Shown: one piece after another, positions 49,901-59,438 of the stretch
Layout of the letters: every line of letters begins with the position of its first letter
Numbering within the stretch: position 1 is the stretch's first letter
Notes under the pieces: model-generated
The model's database searches: none
What the model was told of the DNA's origin: nothing
Seen by the model: the letters and a program-made list of their open reading frames with translations, nothing else
Program-made: the position numbers and the translations under genes
Assembly: GCF_002007605.1 (NCBI RefSeq)
Contig: NZ_CP019799.1
Coordinates: 2,582,001 to 2,646,000, forward strand
Source of the DNA: Cellvibrio sp. PSBB023
Lineage (GTDB): Bacteria > Pseudomonadota > Gammaproteobacteria > Pseudomonadales > Cellvibrionaceae
Direction: 5' to 3'
DNA: 64,000 bases

Positions 49901-51565
49901 TCAGGAGGTTGGGATTTTCAGGGTTTGGCCGAGCTTGACCGTGGTGTCTTTCATATTGTTGTGGCGCTGCAAGGCAGCCACACTCACGCCATAACGGCTG
50001 GCAATACGCGACAGGGTATCACCGGCAACCACCTTATGCTGGCGTGGTGCTGCAGCGACCTGTGGGCGCGGCGTAGGTGGTGCGGCCTGCACTTGCGCCA
50101 CAGCGGGCGAGTTTGCGGCCGGGATTTTCAGATTCTGGCCAATGTTCACGGTGGTCGAGCGCAGATTATTGTATTGCATCAAGCGCTGCATGCTCACGCC
50201 ATAGCGATTGGCGACACCGGACAAACTATCGCCCGCCACCACTGTGTGGTGCCGCTCAAAACCACCGGTTGCCCCCGACTCCACCAGCGCCGCCACATAG
50301 GTACCCGCTGGTGGATGCTGATAAAAATGCTGGCGAATGCCATTAAACACCGATTGCGCCATTTGTTTGCGGTAAGCCGGTGTTGCCAGCTTGCGCGACT
50401 CTTCGGGGTTGGAGATAAAGCCGGTTTCCACCAGGATCGAAGGCACATCGGGCGACTTCAGTACCAAGAACCCCGCCTGTTCCACATGGCGTTTATGCAA
50501 ATGCGCGATACCGCCCATAGAATTGAGCACCTGCTGCCCGACCTGCAAACTGGAATTCAAGGTGGCGGTCATGGACAAGTCCACCAATACACCAGCCAGA
50601 ACCTGATCTTTGTCGTCCAGGCGAATATCGCCCACGCCACCAATCAAATCCGACTCGTTTTCGCGCTCCGCTAAAAAGCGCGCCGTCTCTGACGTGGCGC
50701 CATGGCGCGACAGGGCAAACACGGAAGCACCGCGAGCACTGGCTTTGGTAAAGGCATCGGCATGGATGGAGACAAACAAATCCGCCTTCATGTTACGCGC
50801 CAGATCACGGCGCTTTTTCAGTGGAATAAAGTAATCCCCGGTGCGCGTGAGCTTGCCGGTAAACCCCGGTTGGGCATTGATTGACGCCACCAATTCTTTG
50901 GCAATCATCAGCGTTACATCTTTTTCACGCAGGCGATTCGGCCCCAGCGCTCCCGGGTCTTCACCGCCGTGGCCCGCATCGACCGCAATCACGATAAAGC
51001 GTTTGCCGCTCAGATCAGCCTTGACCGCAGGCTGGCTAGCCGGTTGTGGCGCAGGTTTGACCGCCGCATTACCGGCAGTGGGTACGGTAGTTGTTGGCGC
51101 CGCTGATGGTGTAGCGGCTGGTTTGGTTGATGGCGCAGTAGTGACAGGTGCCGCAGCAGCTGTGGTGGTGGAAGGAGTCTCATCATAGAGGTCAATCACC
51201 AGGCGATCATGCATACCGCCATGGGCTTTCAACAAAAAACTGTTGGGGGCGACCTTGGTTTTTAAATCAAACACCAGACGCAAATCACCATTGCTTTGCA
51301 CGGAGGAGCGCACCGCCAACACAGGCGTATCGGCAAGGGGCAGTTGCCCGAGGGGCGCTTTGAGGCTGGTTTTGGGGACATCGACAATCACCCGCTCGGG
51401 GTTGGCGGCGAGTGTCAGGCTGTGCTGCACTGGCGCATCCAGATCCAACACGATACGGGTGTGATCCGGCGCGCGCCACACGCGCACACCGTCCACTTTC
51501 GCCGCGTAAGCCAGAGGCGCCAGGATCACCCCCAGACAGCAAACCAGACTCAGCCAGCGAACCAT
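49901..51565 (-). CDS. amiB: N-acetylmuramoyl-L-alanine amidase, AMIN-amidase-LysM-LysM
   Basis: Hydrolyses the peptide-glycan amide bond during septum splitting. It has a signal peptide (ending AYAAKVDG), an AMIN domain (about 25-130, [15 protein letters not shown]), a Pro/Ala/Thr-rich linker, a zinc amidase domain (about 195-430, [16 protein letters not shown] and [11 protein letters not shown] with the zinc and catalytic residues), and two LysM peptidoglycan-binding repeats ([17 protein letters not shown] and [17 protein letters not shown]). Escherichia coli AmiB has one LysM. The start at 51565 gives the better signal peptide; 51598 is possible. Confidence 0.94.
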   Translation of the reverse strand: MVRWLSLVCCLGVILAPLAYAAKVDGVRVWRAPDHTRIVLDLDAPVQHSLTLAANPERVIVDVPKTSLKAPLGQLPLADTPVLAVRSSVQSNGDLRLVFDLKTKVAPNSFLLKAHGGMHDRLVIDLYDETPSTTTAAAAPVTTAPSTKPAATPSAAPTTTVPTAGNAAVKPAPQPASQPAVKADLSGKRFIVIAVDAGHGGEDPGALGPNRLREKDVTLMIAKELVASINAQPGFTGKLTRTGDYFIPLKKRRDLARNMKADLFVSIHADAFTKASARGASVFALSRHGATSETARFLAERENESDLIGGVGDIRLDDKDQVLAGVLVDLSMTATLNSSLQVGQQVLNSMGGIAHLHKRHVEQAGFLVLKSPDVPSILVETGFISNPEESRKLATPAYRKQMAQSVFNGIRQHFYQHPPAGTYVAALVESGATGGFERHHTVVAGDSLSGVANRYGVSMQRLMQYNNLRSTTVNIGQNLKIPAANSPAVAQVQAAPPTPRPQVAAAPRQHKVVAGDTLSRIASRYGVSVAALQRHNNMKDTTVKLGQTLKIPTS

Positions 51566-51701
51566 AGATATAGACAATCTCAAAACAAAAGCACCCATTC
51601 AGCAGTTTTTATCGGGGTATGGCGCGCCAAATAGCGATTAACGCCATGGCATGTGGCTCGCACTCTACCGCAAAAGGGGGTTTTGCCTCTAGCAAAAATG
51701 G

Positions 51702-52166
51702 TTAGCAATGGGCGAACTGCGCCTGTAATGCCGCATCAGACGCCTGCAACGCCACACGACGCCCCGCGCCTTGCACGGCGATATTCACTATCACATCCGG
51801 CGCGGGCAACACACCTTCACCGCGCTCCGGCCATTCCAGTAAACAGAGGTTGTGCTCGACAAAGTAGTCGCGAATACCCATGTATTCCAACTCTTCAGGA
51901 TCGCCCAGACGATACAAGTCAAAGTGATAAACCCTGCGCGAGGGAAACTCGTAGGTTTCCACCAAGGTATAGGTAGGGCTTTTCACCGCGCCCTCATGGC
52001 CAAAGGCGCGCAGTATGCCGCGCGTCAGGGTGGTTTTGCCGGCACCGAGATTGCCAATTAAATGCACCGAGAGCGAGCCAGTGTGGTGGGCGAAGATACG
52101 ACCAAGCCGCTCCCCAAACGCCACCATCTCGCTGTCGCTGTCGATAACACGGTTGATTGTTTCCAT
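51702..52166 (-). CDS. tsaE: tRNA threonylcarbamoyladenosine biosynthesis ATPase TsaE
   Basis: An ATPase partner of TsaD and TsaB in making the t6A37 tRNA modification. The 154-residue protein has the P-loop GNLGAGKTTLTRG, the SPTYTLVETY segment and HFDLYRL, with W-P-E in LLEWPERGE. Start 52166 follows AGGAG; longer in-frame starts run into the upstream gene. It begins 11 bp after the nnr stop. Confidence 0.95.
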   Translation of the reverse strand: METINRVIDSDSEMVAFGERLGRIFAHHTGSLSVHLIGNLGAGKTTLTRGILRAFGHEGAVKSPTYTLVETYEFPSRRVYHFDLYRLGDPEELEYMGIRDYFVEHNLCLLEWPERGEGVLPAPDVIVNIAVQGAGRRVALQASDAALQAQFAHC

Positions 52167-52177
52167 CGCCACGACTC

Positions 52178-53671
52178 CTAGAGCAATTCGCCCAGATAAG
52201 GAATCAGATCCGTTGCCAGCAGGCTGCGTTGGCCGACATCCTCTGCCGCCAAGTCTGCCGCGCAAGCGTGCAATACCGCCCCCAGGCGCGCGGAGTCAGG
52301 CTGGGTTAGGCCTTGGGCAATCAGTGCGCCGAGGATACCGGAAAGCACATCGCCCATACCGCCAGTGGCCATACCCGGGTTGCCATCGGTGACCACAGCG
52401 ATATTGTCCCCCTTGGCGGCCACCAGACTACCTGCGCCCTTGAGGATGACGGTAGCGTTATAGCGGGTTTGAATTGCCTGCACCGCCGCAAAGCGATCGG
52501 CTTGTACTTCTGCGGTGGTAATCCCCAGCAAACGCGCAGCCTCTGCCGGGTGCGGGGTGAATAGCCAGTTGTCGCGCTTGACGCTCGCTGGCACTACGCG
52601 ACCTTCAGCCAGAATATTCAGGGCATCGGCATCCAATACCAATGGCAGGCCGCTTTTCACTGCCTGTTGCAGCATTTGTTCAGACCAGGGCGAGCGACCA
52701 AGGCCAGGACCAACCACCAACAGCGTGGGGCGCGCCAGTAAAGGCTCAAGTTCCTGACCGGAGACCACGCCACAGGCCATGATTTCCGGGCGACGGGCGA
52801 GTATGGCCGCAATGTGTTCAGGGCGCGTGGCGATGCTGACCAAACCCGCACCGGCACGGGCAGCTGCTTCTGCTGCCATCAACGCCGCACCGCCGTATCC
52901 GGTATCGCCACCAATCACCATCACATGGCCAAAATCGCCTTTGTGGGCATCGGCCGCGCGGGGTGCCAGCAGGCATTGCAATTCGCCCAACTGAACCCGC
53001 ACTGCATTGGGCGAGGCAGCAGTGTAAGTTGTTTCGGGCACATCCAGGTTAGCAAGCAATAGCTCACCACATACCGCCGGGCCGCGTCCGGTGAGCAGAC
53101 CGCGCTTGGTGGCAATAAAACTGATGGTCAGTGTGGCGTTGACCACGGCACCGGCAACTGCACCGGTATCGGCATTCAGGCCGGAGGGAATATCCAGCGC
53201 CAGAACAGGCAAGCCAGAGGTATTGATCTGCTCAATAGCGGCGGCAAATTCTGCCCGTGGCGCATCGCGCAGGCCAATGCCCAGTAATGCATCTACAATC
53301 ACCCCATCATCGGGCTGGCTAGCGCTGGCGAAGTCCTGCATGGGTACGCCTTCCTGTAATGCAAATTCATAGGCCTGACGCGTCTCGCCAGTCAATTTGT
53401 CAGCGGGCGTCAGTTGGATAACCTGCACCGGCACTAACCGCTGGGCCGCCAGCGCCGCCAGAATATAGCCATCGCCACCATTTTTACCGGCACCGCAGTA
53501 AACCGTCACCCGTGTCGGGACGGGAAAGCGCGCTAACAACAGATCGTAGGCGGCACGCCCGGCGCGCTTCATCAGCTGAATAGAGGGAATACCGCTGGCA
53601 ATAGCGGCGGCATCCAGTGCATAGGTTTCCGCAGCGGTGTAAAGCAAGGGCGAACTGGCAGTAATTTTCAT
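52178..53671 (-). CDS. nnr: bifunctional NAD(P)HX epimerase/dehydratase
   Basis: Repairs hydrated NAD(P)H: the N-terminal YjeF domain (about 1-215, with YCGAGKNGGDGYILA) epimerises NADHX, and the C-terminal kinase-like domain (about 225-497, with GNPGMATGGMGDVLSG and VLDADALN) dehydrates it using ADP. The start at 53671 (MKITASSP) matches the family; the longer frame adds 24 residues. It is the first gene of the conserved cluster running to hflC. Its usual neighbour queG is 4.3 kb away, behind an accessory block. Confidence 0.93.
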   Translation of the reverse strand: MKITASSPLLYTAAETYALDAAAIASGIPSIQLMKRAGRAAYDLLLARFPVPTRVTVYCGAGKNGGDGYILAALAAQRLVPVQVIQLTPADKLTGETRQAYEFALQEGVPMQDFASASQPDDGVIVDALLGIGLRDAPRAEFAAAIEQINTSGLPVLALDIPSGLNADTGAVAGAVVNATLTISFIATKRGLLTGRGPAVCGELLLANLDVPETTYTAASPNAVRVQLGELQCLLAPRAADAHKGDFGHVMVIGGDTGYGGAALMAAEAAARAGAGLVSIATRPEHIAAILARRPEIMACGVVSGQELEPLLARPTLLVVGPGLGRSPWSEQMLQQAVKSGLPLVLDADALNILAEGRVVPASVKRDNWLFTPHPAEAARLLGITTAEVQADRFAAVQAIQTRYNATVILKGAGSLVAAKGDNIAVVTDGNPGMATGGMGDVLSGILGALIAQGLTQPDSARLGAVLHACAADLAAEDVGQRSLLATDLIPYLGELL

Positions 53672-53807
53672 GAAAGGATCAGCCTGGGCAGCAAAAATGG
53701 GGCATATTGAATGAGGCGCGATTATACGCAACTTGTTCCGCAAGGGTTAAGGCAGAGCGCGAGTGAATTCGCTATATTGAAGTCCGCACAAATACCAAGA
53801 GAACCCC

Positions 53808-55619
53808 ATGCCCCATTTTGATCTGCAGGCCATTTTGCGTGGCGATGCCCACCCGCTCAGCGAGGCCCTGGCCACCACTGCCGCCGTTGAAACCACTACC
53901 ATCGATACCTTGCGCCAACAACTGGCGACCCGAATCTATCGTCAACTGACTGGCAGCCCGCAGTTGGATAACGAGTTGCTGCCACTGTTTACCGCCCTTG
54001 AGGCACCACTCATTACTCAAATAGCCCAAAACGATGATTTTTATAGCGATGCCAATCACCCCTTGCGCCGCACGCTGGAAACCCTGATACCCGCTGCCAG
54101 TCACTGGTTTGCGCGCGACGCCAAACCCAGCCAGCAGTTTTACGCCAAACTCGACGCCCTGCTGCAACCCCTGGTCACTCACTGGCAAACCAATTCCAGC
54201 CCCGACGAAGCGCTGGGCGATTTCAGCCAGTGGCTTGCCAGCGAAGACAAACGCGCCGCCCTGCTGGAAAGCCGCCTGTGCGACACCGAGCGCGGCAACC
54301 AAAAACTGATTGCGGCGCAAATGCGTGTCGCCAGGCTGATCAATAATCACCTGGCACAGCGCCCGCTGCCGCTTGAGCTGCATACGAGCATTGCCCTCGG
54401 CCTTAAAAGCGAATTGCAGTATTGGGTCTTTAACTCTACCGAGGCTGAGCTGGCCGCACTGCCACTCTGGGCGCACTGGCAACGCATCCTGCCGCCGCTG
54501 GGGCAATTGTTTTCACACGGTGATATCCAGGTTGAAGATCAGCAGCTTTACAGCCAAATTCCTGCACTGCTGATCGAGTTGGAGCGCAGCCTCGCCCACA
54601 CCACCAGTAACCCCCACAGCTATCAACAATTGGTGGATCAACTCAGCCACAGCCTGATGGCTGCCGTGCAAAAACAACCGCAGGAGGTCGCCCTCTTTCC
54701 CGCCCTGCCGCTGCCCGATGGCCAGCTCAATGCCAATACCAAAGTGCCCTTGGCGCTGTTGCAGGCGACCGAACACTTGCAGGTGGGCGACTGGATACTT
54801 ATGCGCGGCGACAATCAGGACGCCATTCGCTGCAAGCTGGTACTGAAAGATCCGGCACTCGACCAACTGTTGTTCGTCGATCACACCGGGCGCAAAGTAA
54901 TGAGCAAAACCACCAAGGATGTTGCGCTCTGCTTGTCCACTGGCATTGCCCAACCGCTGCACTTGTTGTCGCTAAACGAAGTGATCACACAACAGTTAAG
55001 CGCCTTTATTGAGCGCGCCAATCGCTGCCAACAACAGCAATTACTCGCACAGAAACAAAAAGCCGAAGCCTTGGTGCGCGCCTTTCTCGCCGAACAACAA
55101 GCCCAAACCGAAGCCGCCGAACGTGCGCGACTCGCGCAGCAAGCGCGTGTGCAGGCGGAACTGGATGCGCGTCAGGCAGCCGCCCACAAAGCCATGGCAG
55201 AAGCGCGCCAGCTTGCCGACGAACAACGTCGCCGCGCCGCGGAACAGGCTGCCGAACAGGCGCGTCTGGCTCGCGAACAACAAGCCGCGCAGGCAGCAGA
55301 AGCCCAAAAGCGCGCACAGACAGCGGCAGCCACCGCCAATGCGCTTCAGGTTGGCGCCTGGCTGGAGATTAACAGCACATTGCCAACCGAAAGCTCGCCG
55401 ACTGCACTTTCCGTTATCCGCGCCAAACTTTCCGTTATTATCGGCGCCACTGGCAAATATATTTTTGCGGATCAGGTCGGCCGTAAAGTAGCAGAGTACA
55501 CACGCGAACAACTGATACAGGGGCTGATCAATGGCGAGTTAACCCTGTTGCGCAATGGCGACAATTTTGAAGAACAGCTCGCAAAAGTCATTCGCGGTTT
55601 GCGCCGCGATGTGAATTAA
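53808..55619 (+). CDS. DUF1631-like protein with a duplicated C-terminal module
   Basis: A 603-residue cytoplasmic protein without signal or membrane segments. The N-terminal 300 residues are helical and contain HPLRRTLETLIPA, resembling DUF1631 proteins. From about 324 to 384 and again from about 513 to 582 the same module occurs: LQVGxW, then RxKL, then FxDxxGRKV and an L-x2-G tail. Between them is a long Ala/Gln/Arg-rich coiled coil (about 395-508). It is followed 28 bp later by a PilZ gene, so a c-di-GMP-linked role is plausible (inference). The start has no clear binding site. Confidence 0.7.
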   Translation: MPHFDLQAILRGDAHPLSEALATTAAVETTTIDTLRQQLATRIYRQLTGSPQLDNELLPLFTALEAPLITQIAQNDDFYSDANHPLRRTLETLIPAASHWFARDAKPSQQFYAKLDALLQPLVTHWQTNSSPDEALGDFSQWLASEDKRAALLESRLCDTERGNQKLIAAQMRVARLINNHLAQRPLPLELHTSIALGLKSELQYWVFNSTEAELAALPLWAHWQRILPPLGQLFSHGDIQVEDQQLYSQIPALLIELERSLAHTTSNPHSYQQLVDQLSHSLMAAVQKQPQEVALFPALPLPDGQLNANTKVPLALLQATEHLQVGDWILMRGDNQDAIRCKLVLKDPALDQLLFVDHTGRKVMSKTTKDVALCLSTGIAQPLHLLSLNEVITQQLSAFIERANRCQQQQLLAQKQKAEALVRAFLAEQQAQTEAAERARLAQQARVQAELDARQAAAHKAMAEARQLADEQRRRAAEQAAEQARLAREQQAAQAAEAQKRAQTAAATANALQVGAWLEINSTLPTESSPTALSVIRAKLSVIIGATGKYIFADQVGRKVAEYTREQLIQGLINGELTLLRNGDNFEEQLAKVIRGLRRDVN

Positions 55620-55647
55620 TACTTGTGATGTGAACGGGAAGATCACG

Positions 55648-56031
55648 ATGAATAATAACGAACAAGCAGAACAGCACCACGAGCAACGCCAGGAATTCCG
55701 GCTCAACAATCAACTCACGGTGATTATTGAACTCGACAGTGAAGCGGATTGCGAACCCACGCTGGTGATCAGCAACAGCCTGGATATCTCTGCGAACGGT
55801 ATACGCGTCATCGCGCCGCACGCCGTTCCCACCGATAACATTTTGCGCTGCTGCATTCGCGATGCCGAATCCGATCGACAATTTTTAGTGGTGACTGAAG
55901 TGAAATGGTGCCGCCCCTACAATACCGGCGGCGATTATTTAATTGGCCTGAGCCTGTTTGATTCCGAGGGAACCGACATAGTGGAATGGAAGGAATTTAT
56001 TGCGCAAGCCTGTGCGCAGCAAGGTGAATAA
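55648..56031 (+). CDS. PilZ-domain protein, probable c-di-GMP receptor
   Basis: A 127-residue single-domain protein with both canonical c-di-GMP contacts: RxxxR as RQEFR near the N-terminus and DxSxxG as DISANG. It should be cytoplasmic and act by binding another protein. GGGAAG lies 8 bases before the ATG at 55648. It is probably co-transcribed with the upstream DUF1631-like gene, its likely partner or co-regulated neighbour. Confidence 0.9.
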   Translation: MNNNEQAEQHHEQRQEFRLNNQLTVIIELDSEADCEPTLVISNSLDISANGIRVIAPHAVPTDNILRCCIRDAESDRQFLVVTEVKWCRPYNTGGDYLIGLSLFDSEGTDIVEWKEFIAQACAQQGE

Positions 56032-56054
56032 CCACTGCTGCACACAGCGATGAG

Positions 56055-56963
56055 TTACAGGCTATTAATATCCAACCACAGCTCCGCGCGATCGACGGGC
56101 GTGCCTTTAGGTAGCGCAGGGTTGTCCAGATAAAATACTTTACGATTCTTTAAATCCGCCAATTCGATAACTTTTTTAATAGAGGGATCATTTAAAAATT
56201 CGTGATCAAACGTGCCGTCAGCAATCATTGCGTTGAGGCCTTTTTCTATATCTCGCGCCAAGGCAGGATTATCTGGGGAGACAAATAAATAAAACGGCAT
56301 TTTGTACACCAGCATCAGCCGCTTTTCTATCGCCAACTCCAACCCGGGGATTTTATTGACCTCGCCCCAAGGCTCCTGTACGCCGCGCGGGAAAGCATCA
56401 AAACGGCCGCCGTCCAGCATATAAAACAGGTTGTCATATTTTTGGGTTTTCACGACTGCCAGGCCATTACTTTCCAGAATTTTGGTATCCGCCCAGGTGG
56501 CGCCCTGCCCCAGTTTTAATTTTTTCAAATCGTCCAGCGTGTTTACCGCGTCAAATTTGGATTGGCTGTTTTTATGGATCAAAAAAATACGGTGCCCCAA
56601 TAACCCTTTTAATAGCGGGATACGCACCGGCAATACTTGCTCCTCAATCGCGGCGTCAGAGGCCGCCCACATCACATCAATGCGCCCTGTACGCAAATCT
56701 TCAATATAGCGCCCTTGGGTGCGATGCCCACCATCAGCATCGGGAACAATGTCATAGCGGGTACTGGCGTGTGCCAGCGCCAGTGTCAACATGCGCACCG
56801 AATAGCGATCAATGTCGGTGATGGCAGGCATAACCGTCACCTTGGTACTTTTAGGCTGCGCCATGGCAGCAGGGGCGATTACCAGCAATACCAATAGATA
56901 GCAGGGCGCTAATAAATAGCAGGGCGCTAGGTTTTTCAGGAAACGAAGAGAAGATAGGGGCAT
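56055..56963 (-). CDS. orphan periplasmic substrate-binding protein, paralogue of the 5.0-kb gene
   Basis: A 302-residue secreted binding protein. The signal peptide contains a small in-frame duplication (LAPCYLLAPCYLL) from an 18-bp tandem repeat. The mature part shares IDVMW, RIPLLKGLLGHR, DAFPRG and the MPFYLF segment with the protein at 5033-5959. No transporter genes are nearby. The start at 56963 follows GAGG. A role in sensing or solute capture is inferred; the ligand is unknown. Confidence 0.8.
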   Translation of the reverse strand: MPLSSLRFLKNLAPCYLLAPCYLLVLLVIAPAAMAQPKSTKVTVMPAITDIDRYSVRMLTLALAHASTRYDIVPDADGGHRTQGRYIEDLRTGRIDVMWAASDAAIEEQVLPVRIPLLKGLLGHRIFLIHKNSQSKFDAVNTLDDLKKLKLGQGATWADTKILESNGLAVVKTQKYDNLFYMLDGGRFDAFPRGVQEPWGEVNKIPGLELAIEKRLMLVYKMPFYLFVSPDNPALARDIEKGLNAMIADGTFDHEFLNDPSIKKVIELADLKNRKVFYLDNPALPKGTPVDRAELWLDINSL

Positions 56964-57110
56964 ATTGACCTCAAGCAAAGCAATCGAAAACGGCTCTGGT
57001 TTTTATCTGATTTATAACCGGAAGAGTGATGCTGTAGCGGCTTGAGTATAGAGAGCAGCGCAAAATTTAGCGCCAAAAAACGAGCAGAAAATCAATGAAA
57101 ACGAATGCAA

Positions 57111-57142
57111 AAAAAACTGGCATGGCCTGCATGCCAGTTTTT
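57111..57142 (-). terminator. terminator after the SIMPL-domain gene
   Basis: AAAAACTGGCAT and ATGCCAGTTTTT pair around a 7-base loop; T8 follows on the minus strand. Confidence 0.85.
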
Positions 57143-57167
57143 ATAACTTTTATGAAAGAATGTGCGG

Positions 57168-57917
57168 TTACTTGAGCAAATACACCACATAAACCTGCGC
57201 GGTAATTTTCATCACACCCGGCTCAAACGGCTCGCCCGATGCGCGCTGCAGTGACATAGCATCCGCTTTCATAACAGCCGAGTTCCCCATCAGCTCGCGA
57301 TTCGGGCGCAACTCCCAACGCTCATTGCCACGGTTGTTAAACTCAGAAATCGACCAAGGTGCCCCCAGGGATTGCCCCTGGGATTTTGCCAAACGGCCAG
57401 CGCGCGCCTTAGCATCGTCCATCGCGGCATTTTGCACTTTTTCCTCAATCGCCTTTTTGTCGCTGACAGTCAGGGTGGTGTTGATGGTTTCAGAAATTTT
57501 GGCATCCACTAAAGCTTTCATCATCTCCGGGTATTTTTTCAAATCACGCAGATTAATATCCACCTGACGCGATACGTTATTGCCGGTTAATACACGCTGC
57601 CCGTCTTTGTACTCATATTCCGGGCGGATATTTAATGCCGTGGTGGCGATGTCATTGGCCTTGATACCAAATTTTTTGCTGGCATCAATCAACAGGCGCG
57701 AGCGCGCATCCACATCCGCCTTGGCTTTGGCCAAGTCCATATCCACGGTTTGGATACTCAGGCTAAACACCATCATATCCGGCTCTACTTCTAACTCGGC
57801 AGAGCCTTCTACATAGACATGGGGCTGTTGCGGCAAAGGCGATGCCATAGTATTAACAGCGACCAATGCTGCTGCGCTGAACAATGCCGACAACCAAAAA
57901 CGATTGTGTATTTTCAC
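57168..57917 (-). CDS. secreted SIMPL-domain (DUF541) protein
   Basis: A 249-residue periplasmic protein with a signal peptide (ending NTMASPLP) and a SIMPL domain (VYVEGSAELEVEPDMMVFSL start). The family includes Escherichia coli YggE, implicated in oxidative-stress tolerance. The start is GTG at 57917 with AAGGAG six bases upstream; the longer ATG frame adds 39 residues that do not look like a signal peptide. It is a single gene, divergent from queG. Confidence 0.87.
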   Translation of the reverse strand: MKIHNRFWLSALFSAAALVAVNTMASPLPQQPHVYVEGSAELEVEPDMMVFSLSIQTVDMDLAKAKADVDARSRLLIDASKKFGIKANDIATTALNIRPEYEYKDGQRVLTGNNVSRQVDINLRDLKKYPEMMKALVDAKISETINTTLTVSDKKAIEEKVQNAAMDDAKARAGRLAKSQGQSLGAPWSISEFNNRGNERWELRPNRELMGNSAVMKADAMSLQRASGEPFEPGVMKITAQVYVVYLLK

Positions 57918-58067
57918 AGGTGACTCCTTTTTTTGACGAAACAAATGAACAAAACTGAGCCCACTATAGCCGCTGAGCCTGAATACTGGCCGACTCAGAT
58001 GTTTAAAAATGTAACGGCAAGGGATTTCAGGCAAAATGGCGCTCTTTCTTATTGACTCACAGTTGCC

Positions 58068-59177
58068 ATGCCCAGTTCACCCGATCTCAATCAACTCGCC
58101 GATGACGTAAAGCGCTGGGGCCGCGAACTGGGTTTTCAGCAAGTCGGCATTACCGACATCGACCTGCAGCAGGCCGAAGTGAAATTGCAGGAATGGTTGG
58201 CCAAGGGGTATCACGGCTCCATGGAATGGCTCGCCGCCCACGGCAATAAACGCTCGCGCCCCGCCGAGTTACTGCCCGGCACAGTGCGGGTGATCTCGGT
58301 GCGCATGGATTACCTGCCGGGCGACACCCAACAAATCAAAATCCTCAAGGACCCGACCAAAGCCTATATTTCACGCTATACCCTCGGGCGCGATTACCAC
58401 AAACTCATCCGCAAACGCCTGAGCATACTGGCGCAGCAAATCGATGATGCATTGCCAGCAGACTATGAATTCAAGGGACAAAATCGCGCCTTTGTCGATA
58501 GTGCCCCGGTCATGGAACGCCCGCTCGCGGAAAAAGCCGGGCTGGGCTGGACGGGCAAACACACGCTGATCATTAACAGCGGCGCCGGCAGTTGGTTTTT
58601 TCTGGGCGAGATTTTTACCTTTGTCCCACTGCCGGTAGATACCCCCGCCCAACCCAACCAGTGCGGTGAATGCACCGCCTGTTTAAAAGTCTGCCCCACC
58701 GACGCCTTCCCCCGCCCTTACGAACTGGATGCGCGCCGCTGCATCTCCTATTTGACCATTGAAAACAAAGGCGCCATTCCCGAGGAATTCCGCGAACCCA
58801 TCGGCAACCGCATCTTCGGTTGCGACGACTGCCAGGCCATCTGCCCCTGGAACAAGTACGCCCAATTCACCCACGAGACCGATTTTTTACCGCGCCACGG
58901 TTTGGCCGATAGCGACTTGGTCGATCTGTTTAACTGGACGGAAGAGGAATTTTTAGCGCGAACCGAAGGCTCTGCCATTCGCCGCGTTGGCTATGACGGC
59001 TGGTTGCGCAATATCGCCGTGGGACTCGGCAATGCACCCAGCGACGAGCGGATTGTCGCCGCCTTAACCGCCAAAAAAGAGTCTTGCTCGGCGTTGGTAC
59101 AAGAACATATCACGTGGGCGCTGGCACAGCAGGCAAATCCTCAACGGCGCCGCACTCGCAAAATAAAACGCAGTTAG
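58068..59177 (+). CDS. queG: epoxyqueuosine reductase
   Basis: Reduces epoxyqueuosine to queuosine at the wobble position of tRNAs, using cobalamin and two [4Fe-4S] clusters. The 369 residues include a cobalamin-binding N-terminal half (FVDSAPVMERPLAEKAG, GWTGKHTLIIN) and the cluster motifs CGECTACLKVCPTDAF and CDDCQAICPWN. A C-terminal HEAT-like stretch (WLRNIAVGLGNAP) follows. In Pseudomonas it sits next to nnr; here an accessory block intervenes. Confidence 0.96.
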   Translation: MPSSPDLNQLADDVKRWGRELGFQQVGITDIDLQQAEVKLQEWLAKGYHGSMEWLAAHGNKRSRPAELLPGTVRVISVRMDYLPGDTQQIKILKDPTKAYISRYTLGRDYHKLIRKRLSILAQQIDDALPADYEFKGQNRAFVDSAPVMERPLAEKAGLGWTGKHTLIINSGAGSWFFLGEIFTFVPLPVDTPAQPNQCGECTACLKVCPTDAFPRPYELDARRCISYLTIENKGAIPEEFREPIGNRIFGCDDCQAICPWNKYAQFTHETDFLPRHGLADSDLVDLFNWTEEEFLARTEGSAIRRVGYDGWLRNIAVGLGNAPSDERIVAALTAKKESCSALVQEHITWALAQQANPQRRRTRKIKRS

Positions 59178-59192
59178 CGCCATTCTCACGGA

Positions 59193-59438
59193 TTAGTGAG
59201 ACTCGCTCAGCGAAACCACCACAGTCCACGCGCCCTCCGTGCGCACCAGATTCACCAACAATTGGGTGCGCGCCAGGTTTATCAATAACAGTTTTCCACG
59301 GCTGCCTTCGCTCGCCACCGCCGCCGGGACGTCATGGATTGTGCGCGAGAGCGAAGCAGCAACCGGCTCGTAAGTCGCCATCAAACTGAGTGGAATTGCA
59401 CAGAGCAAACCAATTAAAAAAACCATCAACCATTTCAC
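59193..59438 (-). CDS. small membrane-anchored hypothetical protein
   Basis: An 81-residue protein starting at GTG 59438 with GGGAGG five bases upstream. It has one N-terminal hydrophobic helix (about residues 4-22, LMVFLIGLLCAIPLSLM) acting as anchor or signal, then a polar tail with LLLINLARTQLLVNLVRT. I do not recognise the family. It is convergent with queG, with 15 bp between their ends. Confidence 0.55.
   Translation of the reverse strand: MKWLMVFLIGLLCAIPLSLMATYEPVAASLSRTIHDVPAAVASEGSRGKLLLINLARTQLLVNLVRTEGAWTVVVSLSESH

Noticed and set aside
53772..54506. 244-residue open frame on the minus strand
   Set aside because: It lies antisense to the DUF1631-like gene, whose module repeats and neighbour support the plus strand; the minus frame has no recognisable domain.
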